DNA from: Panulirus ornatus
Lineage: Eukaryota > Arthropoda > Malacostraca > Decapoda > Palinuridae
Length of the DNA: 64,000 bases
NCBI RefSeq assembly: GCF_036320965.1
Contig: NC_092258.1
Location: 1,026,001-1,090,000, forward strand
Direction: 5' to 3'
How positions within the stretch are numbered: the stretch's first letter is position 1; each line of letters begins with the position of its first letter. The notes below the pieces were generated by a model that saw only the letters and a program-made list of their open reading frames with translations, was not told where the DNA came from and did no database searches. The position numbers and the translations under genes are program-made. Below, in pieces: positions 13,668 to 24,812 of this stretch.

Positions 13668-13670
<3 letters not shown>
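9886..13670. other. No gene recognised, apart from a possible short first exon at 12313-12339
   Basis: On the minus strand an acceptor-like TTATTCCTCAG near 10015 precedes about 50 open codons, and a donor lies at 12311-12312. Neither can be tied to a known protein. Confidence 0.35.

Positions 13671-13735
<65 letters not shown>
13671..13735. repeat. (CT)n microsatellite
   Basis: About 32 units. Confidence 0.97.
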
Positions 13736-13740
<5 letters not shown>

Positions 13741-14560
13741 CATGCGGCTGCCAGAGGAGAGAGAACGTTCCTAGGCATCAGCACATGGCACAAAGTTCGC
13801 TACCCTCCACCGTGACAACCAGGGTCACAAATAGTACAGTATTTTACCCAAGAATTGAAAGCACATTGACTGACCCGACAACATTCCTTTATCATTATCA
13901 TTTTTCCCTACTTGTGATTTCTATGTAGTTACTTCGAACATGGTCTTTAATAAACATGTACACTATTCTCCTTCACAGGAAACTAGTGAATCTGTCATTC
14001 AAAATACTTCAAACGGTAAAGATAGAATTTTCACTGTTTCTCTGGTTTTAATTACACTATCTAGCAACACTGCCATTCGGGCAAACATTAGCGCAACCTC
14101 ACCATCGCGGGAGTCTAACCAGGCTAAAATTATTCTTCCTCAAATAATTCATTCCCGTGTTCGTCGTATAACTAATTTCACTGTTGCTTCTTACAAAGTT
14201 AAACAAAATAATTTTCCTTTACACATTGCAAATAATCTGCACTACTAATTCGTGTTGACTTTCATTGTTACCAATGTTACGAACACATCAGTTTTTGCAT
14301 TTCTTCTACAATTCTGTAAGTTGATCCTCTGGTTCTCAGTCTGCTTTCCTTCAAACCTCCAGCTCCGTGCTAACTCTGTCATGTTCGCTTGTTGTGATCA
14401 TTCAACACTGATTACACTGTACAACACATACCTTCTTTACAGTGCAATACATTCTCTGCGTCTACTAAAACACGTATAAATTCGGCAGGTTAATATAAGC
14501 GGCAGAGGTACATCATCCGTTGGTGTAGCACCGTGCAGGCTGCCCCACGGTGGGGCCCGG
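13736..14560. other. No gene recognised
   Basis: AT-rich with short frames only. Confidence 0.5.
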
Positions 14561-14576
14561 AGTGGGGGGGGGACTA

Positions 14577-15110
14577 TGACGTCATCGTCCACACCTGGTA
14601 GTGACGTCATAAACCATAACACGGTTAGTCACCAACTGCACCACGTTTTAATGTTAGCCATGCCATGTGATGTCATCACTCACGCTAGGAGACGTTAACA
14701 TGCATGTGAGATGATGATCCGCATCATGCTATCATCACATGATATGATGCAATGTGTAAGCACCCGCTCTGAGTGACATCATCACTCGAGCCAAGCAATA
14801 ACGTTCGTGCTACGTCACGTTGACACACTTCCATCGGAACCAAACTCTGGTCCAATGTCACCATCCACACCGCCATGTCATTACCTACACAACGACAAGA
14901 CATCACTTCCCGTAATGTGCATGACGTGACGCGCTACGTTATTGCACCGTATGATGTCTCAAACAACGCCGCAGTAGAATAGTTACCTTCGCCAAAACGT
15001 CATTGCTCTAAACCAGCTGTGCCCTTACAATGCGTGGGCATCATGTAACGTCACCATAAGAGATGCAACATCCATCTAAGGTCACTTTTAGGAAATAAAC
15101 TGCGACGTCA
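14577..15110. promoter_or_regulatory. Cluster of CRE-like octamers
   Basis: Two perfect TGACGTCA palindromes (14577-14584, 14602-14609) are followed by variants TGATGTCA (14668), TGACATCA (14774), TACGTCAC (14811), TGACGTGA (14922), TAACGTCA (15046) and CGACGTCA (about 15103). TGACGTCA is the classical CREB/ATF site. Loose similarity between surrounding blocks suggests a decayed tandem repeat may have generated them. Confidence 0.45.
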
Positions 15111-15119
15111 GCAACTTCA

Positions 15120-16780
15120 AGGTACAAGTACTTAATGAGTCTAAATAACAGAGATACGGGAAGCTGAGGGTATCGACCATGTACTTCAGTTTCCCCTCAA
15201 CATTCCCCTCAACATGCTGCCATAATAAAGTTCGTGATACCGAAACCGTTCGGACATGCCTTGACAAAATCTACCTCTGAGGAACTAAAGGAAAATGAAA
15301 ATAGAAAGTAGTAATGACAGTAATTTCCAACAAATCATTTCATGATACCGCTAATCTGAGTCCACAGCTGGATGTAGGACTTTTCATATGCTTTCTGGTG
15401 GTTCGTCACCATCCCAATCACTGGTTCCGTCTCTAAACACTAGAAGTCATCTATGTTGTACTTAACGACTGCCGGGCGGTTGCACCTGACACCCTAATTA
15501 GTAGGATAGTTCACTGTAATCAAACAGACTGGTTGTTGTAAAACACTTACATTGATTTCCTTCACGTATGTCAAAGTTATGATTGTTCTGTGTATCCTGT
15601 ATGTTACCGGTAATTAAATTTTCTTCATATGCTTTCTCCAACTCTATTTTTTTAAACTGACAATCCACAGCGCGGCATGATATCAAACTGCACCATGAGA
15701 CATCACTACCAATGTAAATAATGACGTACAACCATTGCACACAGTACTGTACCACCTACGCCAATTTCATTTTGACTATCTAATCCATCTTACTGTTTGT
15801 CCTGGAATACCTTTCAGTTACGTCCTACTTCATTAACTAATTTTGGTATTGCTTTAGCACACGATAAACGAGCATCAGCGTGAGGTTAATGTTAAATTAT
15901 ATCACCTCAGCGTCAGGCAGTCTGGAAGAAGCCAGTGTTAACTTTCACGTCACGTGAAACTGGACCTCTCCAACAAGCTCCGAAATCCACCCTGACCCTT
16001 GCAGGAACCATCCACCTACTTGGCACACCAAACACCAATAACGTGTCTTCATGTTGCTTAAATATTACAATACTAGTTCAGGTAATACTTATTTAAGAGT
16101 TCTTAGCAGTTAATTATACCTAAGTCCACATCCAAGAGTTCAGTAGATAAACAATCAAGGGGAGAAAATAAACACACTGGATGGTTATAATAACAATAAC
16201 AATAAACAGACCTCCATTCCCAGTGATGTACATAAGTAGATGGTACGAACGGAAACAAGACAAAGGCAGAAAATAACAAGCAGACTCCCACAGATCTACA
16301 AGCTCCCTCACGGTTACACGATCCACATCAAGCACTACGCCTAACGTGTTAGCAATCTTTAAAATATAATTCATGTAAATACTACCAGGAAAATGTCATG
16401 AGGGCTTTGGTGACATACACAGTTTCATATTCATTCCATAAAATTATTGCACACGAGCCAATGAGAACATGCTGTATTTCCAATGGGACTGGGCCCTTGA
16501 ACTCGAGCGTGCTCACTGTACACTCTATGCTTGCCTTCACTTACCACGTGAAATGAACCTGTTACCATACTATCACAAAAAAGTTGATATCTATATGTGG
16601 TCAAATATAACGAACATAATGATGCAAATTTGTAAATGAATAAATAGAATTCATAACGTCAAAAGTCAAATTGCGTTTAGAAGGCAGTGACAACCATCTT
16701 CTCACCGGGTGAATGAATTTTGCTTATATGAGGAAACACATGCCACTCCACTTGGCAGCAACACTGCAAAGCGATAGGAA
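15120..16780. other. No gene recognised
   Basis: Mostly AT-rich unique sequence without supported exons. Confidence 0.5.
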
Positions 16781-16786
16781 CGCGCA

Positions 16787-16999
16787 TGACGTCATTAGCG
16801 TGGGTGCCCGGGGCAGGACAGGTGCCGCTCCCACACAGCGTCTATACCCACCCTCCTCCTCCTCCAACATTCCCTCCTAACTCCCCCAACAATCTCCCAG
16901 CATCTCCCCACCTCTACCCGGACTGGCAGAGGAGTGTCCCTGGGAGAGCGTCAAGCAAGGTCGCCATGCGCATGCGTGAACACCAGTCAGACCTATATA
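16787..16999 (+). promoter_or_regulatory. Possible promoter-like segment (CRE plus TATA)
   Basis: TGACGTCA at 16787-16794 is followed about 200 bp later by CCTATATAG (TATA-like, 16993-16999), with CpG-containing GC-richer sequence between. No downstream exon is recognised, so this is weak. Confidence 0.2.
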
Positions 17000-17061
17000 G
17001 CGACAAGCCAGCCGGGCTCACCCACGACATCCACCAACTCAACAGCCTATCATTTCACTAA

Positions 17062-17677
17062 ATCAAAAAAGTTATAATAATCTCGACGTGTGCATGTTTA
17101 CCGATATAAGATCTTTTCTTCTACCGTACAAAAAATAAATAAAAATGGGATTATCGTGGGCTACACCTCATTAAAGATACAGTATGCAAAGGCAAAGAAC
17201 CAGGGTGATCCCAACCTTCCAGGATGCGATTCCAGGGCATCCTAAAACAAATTTATACCACTACACAGAAAACGAGAAAAGCAAAGGTATGATTTCCTCA
17301 TTTTCGAAATTTCCCTCACACTCCACGTTATTGTTTCTATGACACAAATATAGTATGTGGCCTTTAATCTTTAAACATTAATGAAAATCACAGAAATTCC
17401 GGATCTGAGGATCAAAAATAAGCAATCACAATTAAGGGTGATGCAACTGGAAGTTAAACGATCCGAAGACACACCAGTCTCCTGGCGCTGTGTTTAAAGC
17501 ACTGCCTAGCTATTTGATCTCAAAAGAGAGCAGCTATTGGATCTTTTATCATATACAGTTCTATGGCTATCTTTCTGTTAAATATATTACTATATGAAGC
17601 GTTCACGCATCTACACTTTTTATTCTATTTTTCTTGCACTTAGAACCCAGGTAGACTACACTTGTAACTTCTTAGCA
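17062..17677. other. No gene recognised
   Basis: AT-rich; nothing supported. Confidence 0.5.

Positions 17678-17751
<74 letters not shown>
17678..17751. repeat. (TA)n microsatellite
   Basis: Ends directly at the 3' terminus of a family A LINE copy. Confidence 0.97.
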
Positions 17752-17756
<5 letters not shown>

Positions 17757-18331
17757 TTTTGTCGCTGTCTCCCGCGTTTGCGAGGTAGCGCAAGGAAACA
17801 GACGAAAGAAATGGCCCAACCCCCCCCCCCCCCATACACATGCATATACATACGTCCACACACGCAAATATACATACCTACACAGCTTTCCATGGTTTAC
17901 CCCAGACGCTTCACATGCCCCGATTCAATCCACTGACAGCACGTCAACCCCGGTATACCACATCGCTCCAATTCACTCTATTCCTTGCCCTCCTTTCACC
18001 CTCCTGCATGTTGGCCCCGATCACACAAAATCTTTTTCACTCCATCTTTCCACCTCCAATTTGGTCTCCCTCTTCTCCTGACTCCCTCCACCTCCGACAC
18101 ATATATCCTCTTGGTCAATCTTTCCTCACTCATTCTCTCCATGTGCCCAAACCATTTCAAAACACCCTCTTCTGCTCTCTCAACCACGCTCTTTTTATTT
18201 CCACACATCTCTTACCCTTACGTTACTTACTCGATCAAACCACCTCACACCACACATTGTCCTCAAACATCTCATTTCCAGCACATCCATCCTCCTGCGC
18301 ACAACTCTATCCATAGCCCACGCCTCGCAAC

Positions 18332-18336
<5 letters not shown>
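17752..18336 (-). mobile_element. RTE-like LINE (family A), short 3' UTR subtype, between two (AT)n tracts
   Basis: Antisense on the plus strand. The 3' end (TTTGTCGCTGTCTCCCGCG) starts right after one (AT)n tract, and the coding part breaks off at the codons for YGCEA right before the next. One frameshift is visible (GTAAGGGTAAGAGATGTG lacks two bases compared with the 45-kb copy). Confidence 0.85.

Positions 18337-18404
<68 letters not shown>
18337..18404. repeat. (AT)n microsatellite
   Basis: Begins directly at the internal break of the same LINE copy. Confidence 0.97.
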
Positions 18405-18407
<3 letters not shown>

Positions 18408-21300
18408 ATAGTGAAGCCAGTTATACATAAATGCCGATACGAAAACGGGATTAGGTTATTTGGAACTTGGGTTCCAAGATATCTGAACTCTTTTTTCACT
18501 TTCTGTATCCTTTACACTTTTCTGAAAATAAAAACGTTTAACACCATAAATACACATATACAAGAAAAAAAATGCGTCCCACAACTGATGTTACCGTCGT
18601 TTACCCCACTTGTGCTTTCAGTGAGATGATGATAGTGTTGCAAGGCGGCGATGGTGGTCACTTGTCGCCTCATAATACACTAATAATGACGTTCCCTCGT
18701 CTTCAGATGATTGCACTACAGATCTTTAAAAAGCACCAAATATACAATTCTACTGATCACCAAAGTCCACGTCCGTAGTCTGTCTTGGCCGAATGAGGGG
18801 AAGTGGAGGCTCTGGGGAGGCAGCTGTGAGGACGATCACACTGCGCTTCTTTTCGTCCACAAATGATACGTCAATGGCAGTTTCTTCATCATGCTCTGGA
18901 AGCTTGACATATGTGTAACATCCTGGAAACTGTTGAGGAGATGAGAGCCTCCCTCCTCTTAGTGTTCTTCTTATAAGTTTGTATGGTCAACTTATATAAA
19001 TTTTATTCCCTTGGCATCTTCCTAATTCTTCCACCTACTCCGAAGGAGAAAGTCACTTAGATTTTGAATTCCAGCTATTTACACCTACTCCTTCCTAATT
19101 GGTTTGAGAGGGGTTCCCTCCTGTATGGTGCACTTACAAGAAGACTACTTAAAAGAAAATCATGAACACCGCAAGTTACAGAGTTCACTGTCAACGGGAT
19201 CCATTTGCTCTCCCCAAAGGATCAGAACATTGACTGGAAGAGACAAGGACTTGCTACAGAAAACGGTAATATTTGGGAGGATTAGTTCAGGGGGAACTTT
19301 AGCAATAAGTTCGTAATGAATTAAATCATGTGACATGGTTTATGTGTACAACTGTAGCGCAGTTCAGATATGACTAAAGTTTACCCAGTCCAAAATATCG
19401 TGAATTATCATCAGATAATTGTGTATGAAAAATATGAAGGTTTATATAAAGGAGCGAAGAAAAACCCAAGACGGACTACAGCAACCAATGGGCCCTATAC
19501 AAGCCAGAGTTTTGGTTAACTTTTGGTACCAAGTCTTACTTCACAGTATGAATGCTGCATAAAAACATACGAACCCTTTATGAAAAAAACACGCACATTT
19601 GAATATAATAGTACATCAGAGACAACAAATGCCATAAAAAATTGCCTTTGCAAACTACGAAATACAAATGGCAATTTTCGTTCGCGCAGTTTCTATGAAG
19701 CAAATTTGTCTCCAATGGCAGTAAAACGCAGAAACTCTGTTATCTATACGTGAGGATGATCCAGTACAAGCAAAGGCTGGTTAGTTTCACGAGTGATGCC
19801 ACGACAGGTTGGGTGGTTGGTTATTTGGGCTGTAAGCCTATCCATTGCTTGGGTAACTGACGCTTTCAGTGACCAGCTATACCCACACTCGAAAACTTTC
19901 GCACATCTTATTCAGGTTTTCATAATAATTCGAGAACCATTCACGGTGTATGTATGGGCAAGAGAGACAGTATGGTGATGCTAGGGTGAAGTACTGTATG
20001 CCCTTATGACCATCTTTGGTCCATGTGTATTAAGAGAAGTGTCAACCTTGTTTACAGATCACGCTGTCTTACGACCCCGATAAAATCTTCATCTTAGGTT
20101 AAGGATCTACCTAGACGCAAAAGGAATGGGAGGCTGAAATAATAACTACTTATGGAATATTTCAACAGGATCATCAGGACTGACATGTTAGACTTTGCAG
20201 AGGAGGGAGACTATCGAGAGCGGCTGACGAACTACCAAGACGGTGAAATTTGTCCAGCACTTCCACGGTTGACACTCCTGACAATTATCTAAAATTACTA
20301 AAGTTTACCTGACACTTTCCTCCCCTTTACCTCATCCCTACACATTATCTGACACTATCCTCCCCACCATCTCATCCTGACAGCTTACCCGACAATATCC
20401 TAACCTCCACATTTAAGTTGGTGTAGAATCCCCTTGTATTTAGTTATTCCTGGATTACTTGTTTTCCCACTTCATTAAACTATCTTCTCTTCTTAAAGTT
20501 CTTTTTATATCTCTTCCTTTCCCGTCCTCTTATTCAAGTAGTAGTTCTGGTGCTACTATACCACTCTGGCAAGCACTAACACGCTGCCCACTCCAGGCCT
20601 GCCACCGTATCATAGCACAACGCTCGCTCGCTCGCTCGGTCGTTTACTGCACCACACGAAGAGCAGCGCGTTTGTAGGTAAATGGTATTTTTGTATTAAA
20701 CAAAAGTAATAATCTACAAAGAGTATTAACTACTTTCTTCAACAGACATGAATCGAGCGATTTTTCTATGCATTTCTTAGTTTGGTGCTTAACGTGTACT
20801 CTGTTCAGTATCCAAAGGCCATCTCACCCATTACTCTCGAAGGTTGTTTGCACGTGACCCTGCCACCAAGGCCTGGATCCAAGGAATGCAACTGGATTCT
20901 GCTTCCTACAATTTATGTGTGGAGCCCGATCACCCTAGGACTGACCGTTACGATACTATTTTTCGAACAGAAAGCAATAGAATTCTGCTCCTCCTCTCGT
21001 TTTTCCCTTTCCTTATGACCTTTCAACCTTTCAGAATCAGGTCTATAAACACTTGTGGATCCCTGATTCATTTCTGCATTCTTTTATCTTATTCTTTCCC
21101 GCCTAGACGGTTGCTGATTTGGGGTGTTTTACCCATCCCAGGCAGACCACTTTAAAATACAAAAATTATCGGCCTTTGGATTGCTGAACAGTGGATCCTG
21201 CCTCCCCTCCTCTACCGCTGTTAATACATTTCAAATACACAGGTTAGAAATAGACATTCTATTTTCCAGAGAACGAACATTCTATATATGTACATACTGG
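18405..21300. other. No gene recognised
   Basis: A weak repeat of about 41 bp (CTGACACTATCCTCC and variants) occurs at 20275-20410. GCTCGCTCGCTCG lies at 20622-20637. No exon is supported. Confidence 0.5.
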
Positions 21301-21315
21301 CATATATACATACAT

Positions 21316-21324
<9 letters not shown>

Positions 21325-21393
<69 letters not shown>
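21325..21393. repeat. (AT)n microsatellite
   Basis: Preceded by CA/TA-rich sequence resembling the family A 3' UTR. Confidence 0.97.
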
Positions 21394-21397
<4 letters not shown>

Positions 21398-21487
21398 TGG
21401 AGGTGAAAGATGGAGTGAAAAAGATTTTGTGTGATCGGGGCCTGAACATGCAGGAGGGTGAAAGGAGGGCAAGGAATAGGGTGAATT
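21394..21487 (+). mobile_element. Family A LINE fragment (C-terminal about 30 codons)
   Basis: LEVKDGVKKILCDRG...RRARNRVN is the family A C-terminus. It emerges from an (AT)n tract and runs directly into a family B element at the word AATTGCCATTTCCC. Confidence 0.85.
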
Positions 21488-21705
21488 GCCATTTCCCACG
21501 TTAGCAAGGTAGCATTAAGAACAGAGGACTGGGCCTCTGAGGGAATATCCTCACCTGGCCTCATTCTCTGTTCCTTCTTTTGGAAAATTAAAAAAAAAAA
21601 AAAGAGAGGGGAGGATTTCCAGCCCCCCGCTCCCTCCCCTTTTAGTCGCCTTCTACGACACGCAGGGAATACGTGGGAAGTATTCTTTTTCCCCTATCCC
21701 CAGGG

Positions 21706-21707
<2 letters not shown>
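21488..21707 (-). repeat. Family B element (SINE-like), full copy
   Basis: Read on the minus strand it runs from ATCCCTGGGGATAGGGG through TTCCCACGTATTCCCTGCG, a GC-rich centre, a T-run, AAGAAGGAACAGAG, and ends with GCTACCT..CTAACGTGGGAAATGGC. That terminal block is the one homologous to the 3' end of the family A LINE. No ORF. Confidence 0.7.

Positions 21708-21778
<71 letters not shown>
21708..21778. repeat. (AT)n microsatellite
   Basis: Separates family B from family C. Confidence 0.97.
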
Positions 21779-21782
<4 letters not shown>

Positions 21783-21865
21783 AAGGATCACAATTTTGCG
21801 CGTGATCAAGTACATTCCTGTGAGTCCACGGGTAAAATGAACTTATCGTGTTTCATTTTCCCCAG

Positions 21866-21867
<2 letters not shown>
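21779..21867. repeat. Family C element, collapsed (arms joined, interior deleted)
   Basis: It starts GGAAAGGATCACAATTTTGC. The two arms meet at AAAATGAACTTATCGTGTTT, so the interior is lost. (AT)n lies on both sides. Confidence 0.7.

Positions 21868-21929
<62 letters not shown>
21868..21929. repeat. (AT)n microsatellite
   Basis: Separates family C from family A. Confidence 0.97.
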
Positions 21930-21931
<2 letters not shown>

Positions 21932-22549
21932 GTATGTTTGAGGGAATAGTGGTTCCAACAATGTTGTATGGTTGCGAGGCGTGGGCTATGGATAGAGTTG
22001 TGCGCAGGAGGATGGATGTGCTGGAAATGAGATGTTTGAGGACAATGTGTGGTGTGAGGTGGTTTGATCGAGTAAGTAACGTAAGGGTAAGAGAGATGTG
22101 TGGAAATAAAAAGAGCGTGGTTGAGAGAGCAGAAGAGGGTGTTTTGAAATGGTTTGGGCACATGGAGAGAATGAGTGAGGAAAGATTGACCAAGAGGATA
22201 TATGTGTCGGAGGTGGAGGGAACGAGGAGAAGAGGGAGACCAAATTGGAGGTGGAAAGATGGAGTGAAAAAGATTTTGTGTGATCGGGGCCTGAACATGC
22301 AGGAGGGTGAAAGGAGGGCAAGGAATAGAGTGAATTGGAGCGATGTGGTATACAGGGGTTGACGTGCTGTCAGTGGATTGAATCAAGGCATGTGAAGCGT
22401 CTGGGGTAAACCATGGAAAGCTGTGTAGGTATGTATATTTGCGTGTGTGGACGTGTGTATGTACATGTGTATGGGGGGGGGGGGGTTTGGGCCATTTCTT
22501 TCGTCTGTTTCCTTGCGCTACCTCGCAAACGCGGGAGACAGCGACAAAG

Positions 22550-22585
<36 letters not shown>
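21930..22585 (+). mobile_element. RTE-like LINE (family A), short 3' UTR subtype, with poly(A) tail
   Basis: It opens from (AT)n with [19 protein letters not shown] and is open through VVYRG. A short 3' UTR follows, then GACAGCGACAAAGTAT and about 33 A residues. Sequence is nearly identical to the 45-kb copy over the shared part. Confidence 0.9.
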
Positions 22586-22601
<16 letters not shown>

Positions 22602-22637
22602 TGATATAAACTTTCCAGCTTTACTGTTGGAAAATAA

Positions 22638-22779
22638 TTCTCTGTTCCTTCTTTTGGAAAATTAAAAAAAAAAAAAAGAGAGGGGAGGATTTCCAGCCCC
22701 CCGCTCCCTCCCCTTTTAGTCGCCTTCTACGACACGCAGGGAATACGTGGGAAGTATTCTTTTTCCCCTATCCCCAGGG

Positions 22780-22783
<4 letters not shown>
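22638..22783 (-). repeat. Family B element, lacking the shared 3' module
   Basis: It is essentially identical to 21562-21707 but begins abruptly at CTCTGTTCCTTC, so the terminal module is missing. It forms part of a local duplication. Confidence 0.75.

Positions 22784-22853
<70 letters not shown>
22784..22853. repeat. (AT)n microsatellite
   Basis: Separates the second B copy from the second C copy, mirroring 21708-21778. Confidence 0.97.
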
Positions 22854-22858
<5 letters not shown>

Positions 22859-22941
22859 AAGGATCACAATTTTGCGCGTGATCAAGTACATTCCTGTGAG
22901 TCCACGGGTAAAATGAACTTATCGTGTTTCATTTTCCCCAG

Positions 22942-22944
<3 letters not shown>
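22854..22944. repeat. Family C element, collapsed, duplicate of the 21779 copy
   Basis: Identical by eye to 21779-21867, including the arm-to-arm junction. Confidence 0.75.

Positions 22945-23029
<85 letters not shown>
22945..23029. repeat. (AT)n microsatellite
   Basis: Follows the second collapsed C copy and runs into GATATAAACTTTCCAGC. Confidence 0.97.
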
Positions 23030-23032
<3 letters not shown>

Positions 23033-23065
23033 ATAAACTTTCCAGCTTTACTGTTGGAAAATAAT

Positions 23066-24425
23066 CGCAATGAACCTGTTACCAGCCTCGCTGTATCTGA
23101 GTGGACGAAGAAGACAAACCACTATTAGCCAGCCAGCAGCAGAGTACATCCACCATGACTGGCAGGTGAGTGAGAGTGAAAAATTACCCAAGCGTGGCCT
23201 TGACGAACTCCCGGACTCACGCATGGAAATGTTTGTGGAGGAGAGAAGTCAACACTGGTGAGCAGAACAACCATAGGAAAAAAAAATATCCAGAATTTTG
23301 TTTCAATGAGCGAACATGTGTTGGAGGCCAGGGGGAAGGTTATCTCCCCTACTGGACACTGAGTGCTTTGTGACTTAACCACCGTTACATCAATCTAAGA
23401 TATGTTATTCTCTCTCCTTTGTAATAACCTTCCATTAAAAAAATCACTGAATAACAATAATAACAATGTACCTAAGAGGAACGCGAGCATCGAGCTGCGA
23501 GGGAGGTAAGGCGTCCATCAAGAGACCAGACGAATATGGCGGTGTAAATGGGTGTGCTAGGCCAGGCTGGCGACCCTCAACCTAACACTCCCCAGCCAGC
23601 CAGCCAGCCAGGTTACCATGCACCATGCACCCACCTCTCCCGCTGCCTACCCTTGAATGGTCAACAGGCCGGCCATCTCGATGATGTCTAACCTTTGACC
23701 CGAAATAAACTCAGCACGACTGAATACGCTTAGATCAGACCCTGCCCAACCTTCAATTCACAGCTTGATATTCCATATACGTGCATTTAAAGTAGAATGT
23801 AGTTTACATTTCATTTTCTATCATCAAAAAGGAAAACTGTAATCTTATCTTTAGCATAGCTCTGCACTACAGTCGGTACACAGTATCAGCAGCTAAAAAG
23901 TTGACGTTCATAGTTGTTTTCCTGAATATATCAATAACGTCAGCCAAGTTATAACATTAAACTGAAATATAAATTGTTTACCTATTGGTAAGTGAAATGA
24001 TATAATCCTGAACAGAAGTCATCACAAGTATAAATTCTTAATATACTGCAGACATCTAAATTGAAAAATCCCTCCTAATACTCACGGTTGGTAGCAACAT
24101 TAAATCGCCTCTCAGACTCAATGTGCCACTGACCTAAAAAAAAAATCTTTCCCTAAACCAACTTCCCTTCCCTCATCTTGTCTGGTCTACAGTTTAATTT
24201 TCTTCCAAAATTGTTCTCATTCCTGGCAGAAGTGCGTTACGAGACCATGGTTGGACTACAGCTACCCGTCTCCCTCCTGAGACTCACCTGACTGCCTTTA
24301 CTGTCCTAATCAACAGCTGGGACGCGCGTCACCCAGAGTCAAAACATACCTACGCCATGGGTGAATAATGAAAGCAAGAAAAAGATATTCCTTCATTCAC
24401 TAGCCTCGTTGCAGTTCAGTAAGTC

Positions 24426-24426
<1 letters not shown>
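23066..24426. other. No gene recognised
   Basis: Unique-looking sequence with a short GCCAGCCAGCCAGCCAG run near 23593. No supported exon. Confidence 0.5.

Positions 24427-24497
<71 letters not shown>
24427..24497. repeat. (AT)n microsatellite
   Basis: Abuts the start of a family B copy. Confidence 0.97.
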
Positions 24498-24501
<4 letters not shown>

Positions 24502-24731
24502 GAGGATAGGAGAGAAAGAATACTTCCCACGTATTCCCTGCGTGTCGTAGAAGGCGACTAAAAGGGGAGGGAGCGGGGGGCTGGAAATCCTCCCCTCTCG
24601 ATTTTTTTTTTTAATTTTCCAAAAGAAGGAACAGAGAAGGGGGCCAGGTGAGGATATTCCCTCAAAGGCCCAGTCCTCTGTTCTTAATGCTACCTCACTA
24701 ACACGGGAAATGGCGAATAGTTTGAAAGAAA
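24498..24731 (+). repeat. Family B element, full copy, sense orientation
   Basis: It runs from ATCCCTGAGGATAGG to ACCTCACTAACACGGGAAATGG and GAATAGTTTGAAAGAAAAAG, between two (AT)n tracts. Confidence 0.75.
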
Positions 24732-24734
24732 AAG

Positions 24735-24737
<3 letters not shown>

Positions 24738-24811
<74 letters not shown>
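24738..24811. repeat. (AT)n microsatellite
   Basis: Contains one AA interruption and follows the 3' end of a family B copy. Confidence 0.97.

Positions 24812-24812
<1 letters not shown>

Noticed and set aside
14437..14906. Short minus-strand frames overlapping the CRE-like cluster
   Set aside because: No recognisable motif and no splice support.
17985..18629. 214-codon plus-strand frame rich in Pro, Ser and His
   Set aside because: It is antisense to the family A LINE and continues through an (AT)n tract as Tyr-Ile repeats.
20622..20640. GCTCGCTCGCTCG run as a regulatory element
   Set aside because: It is a short tetranucleotide repeat with no supporting context.
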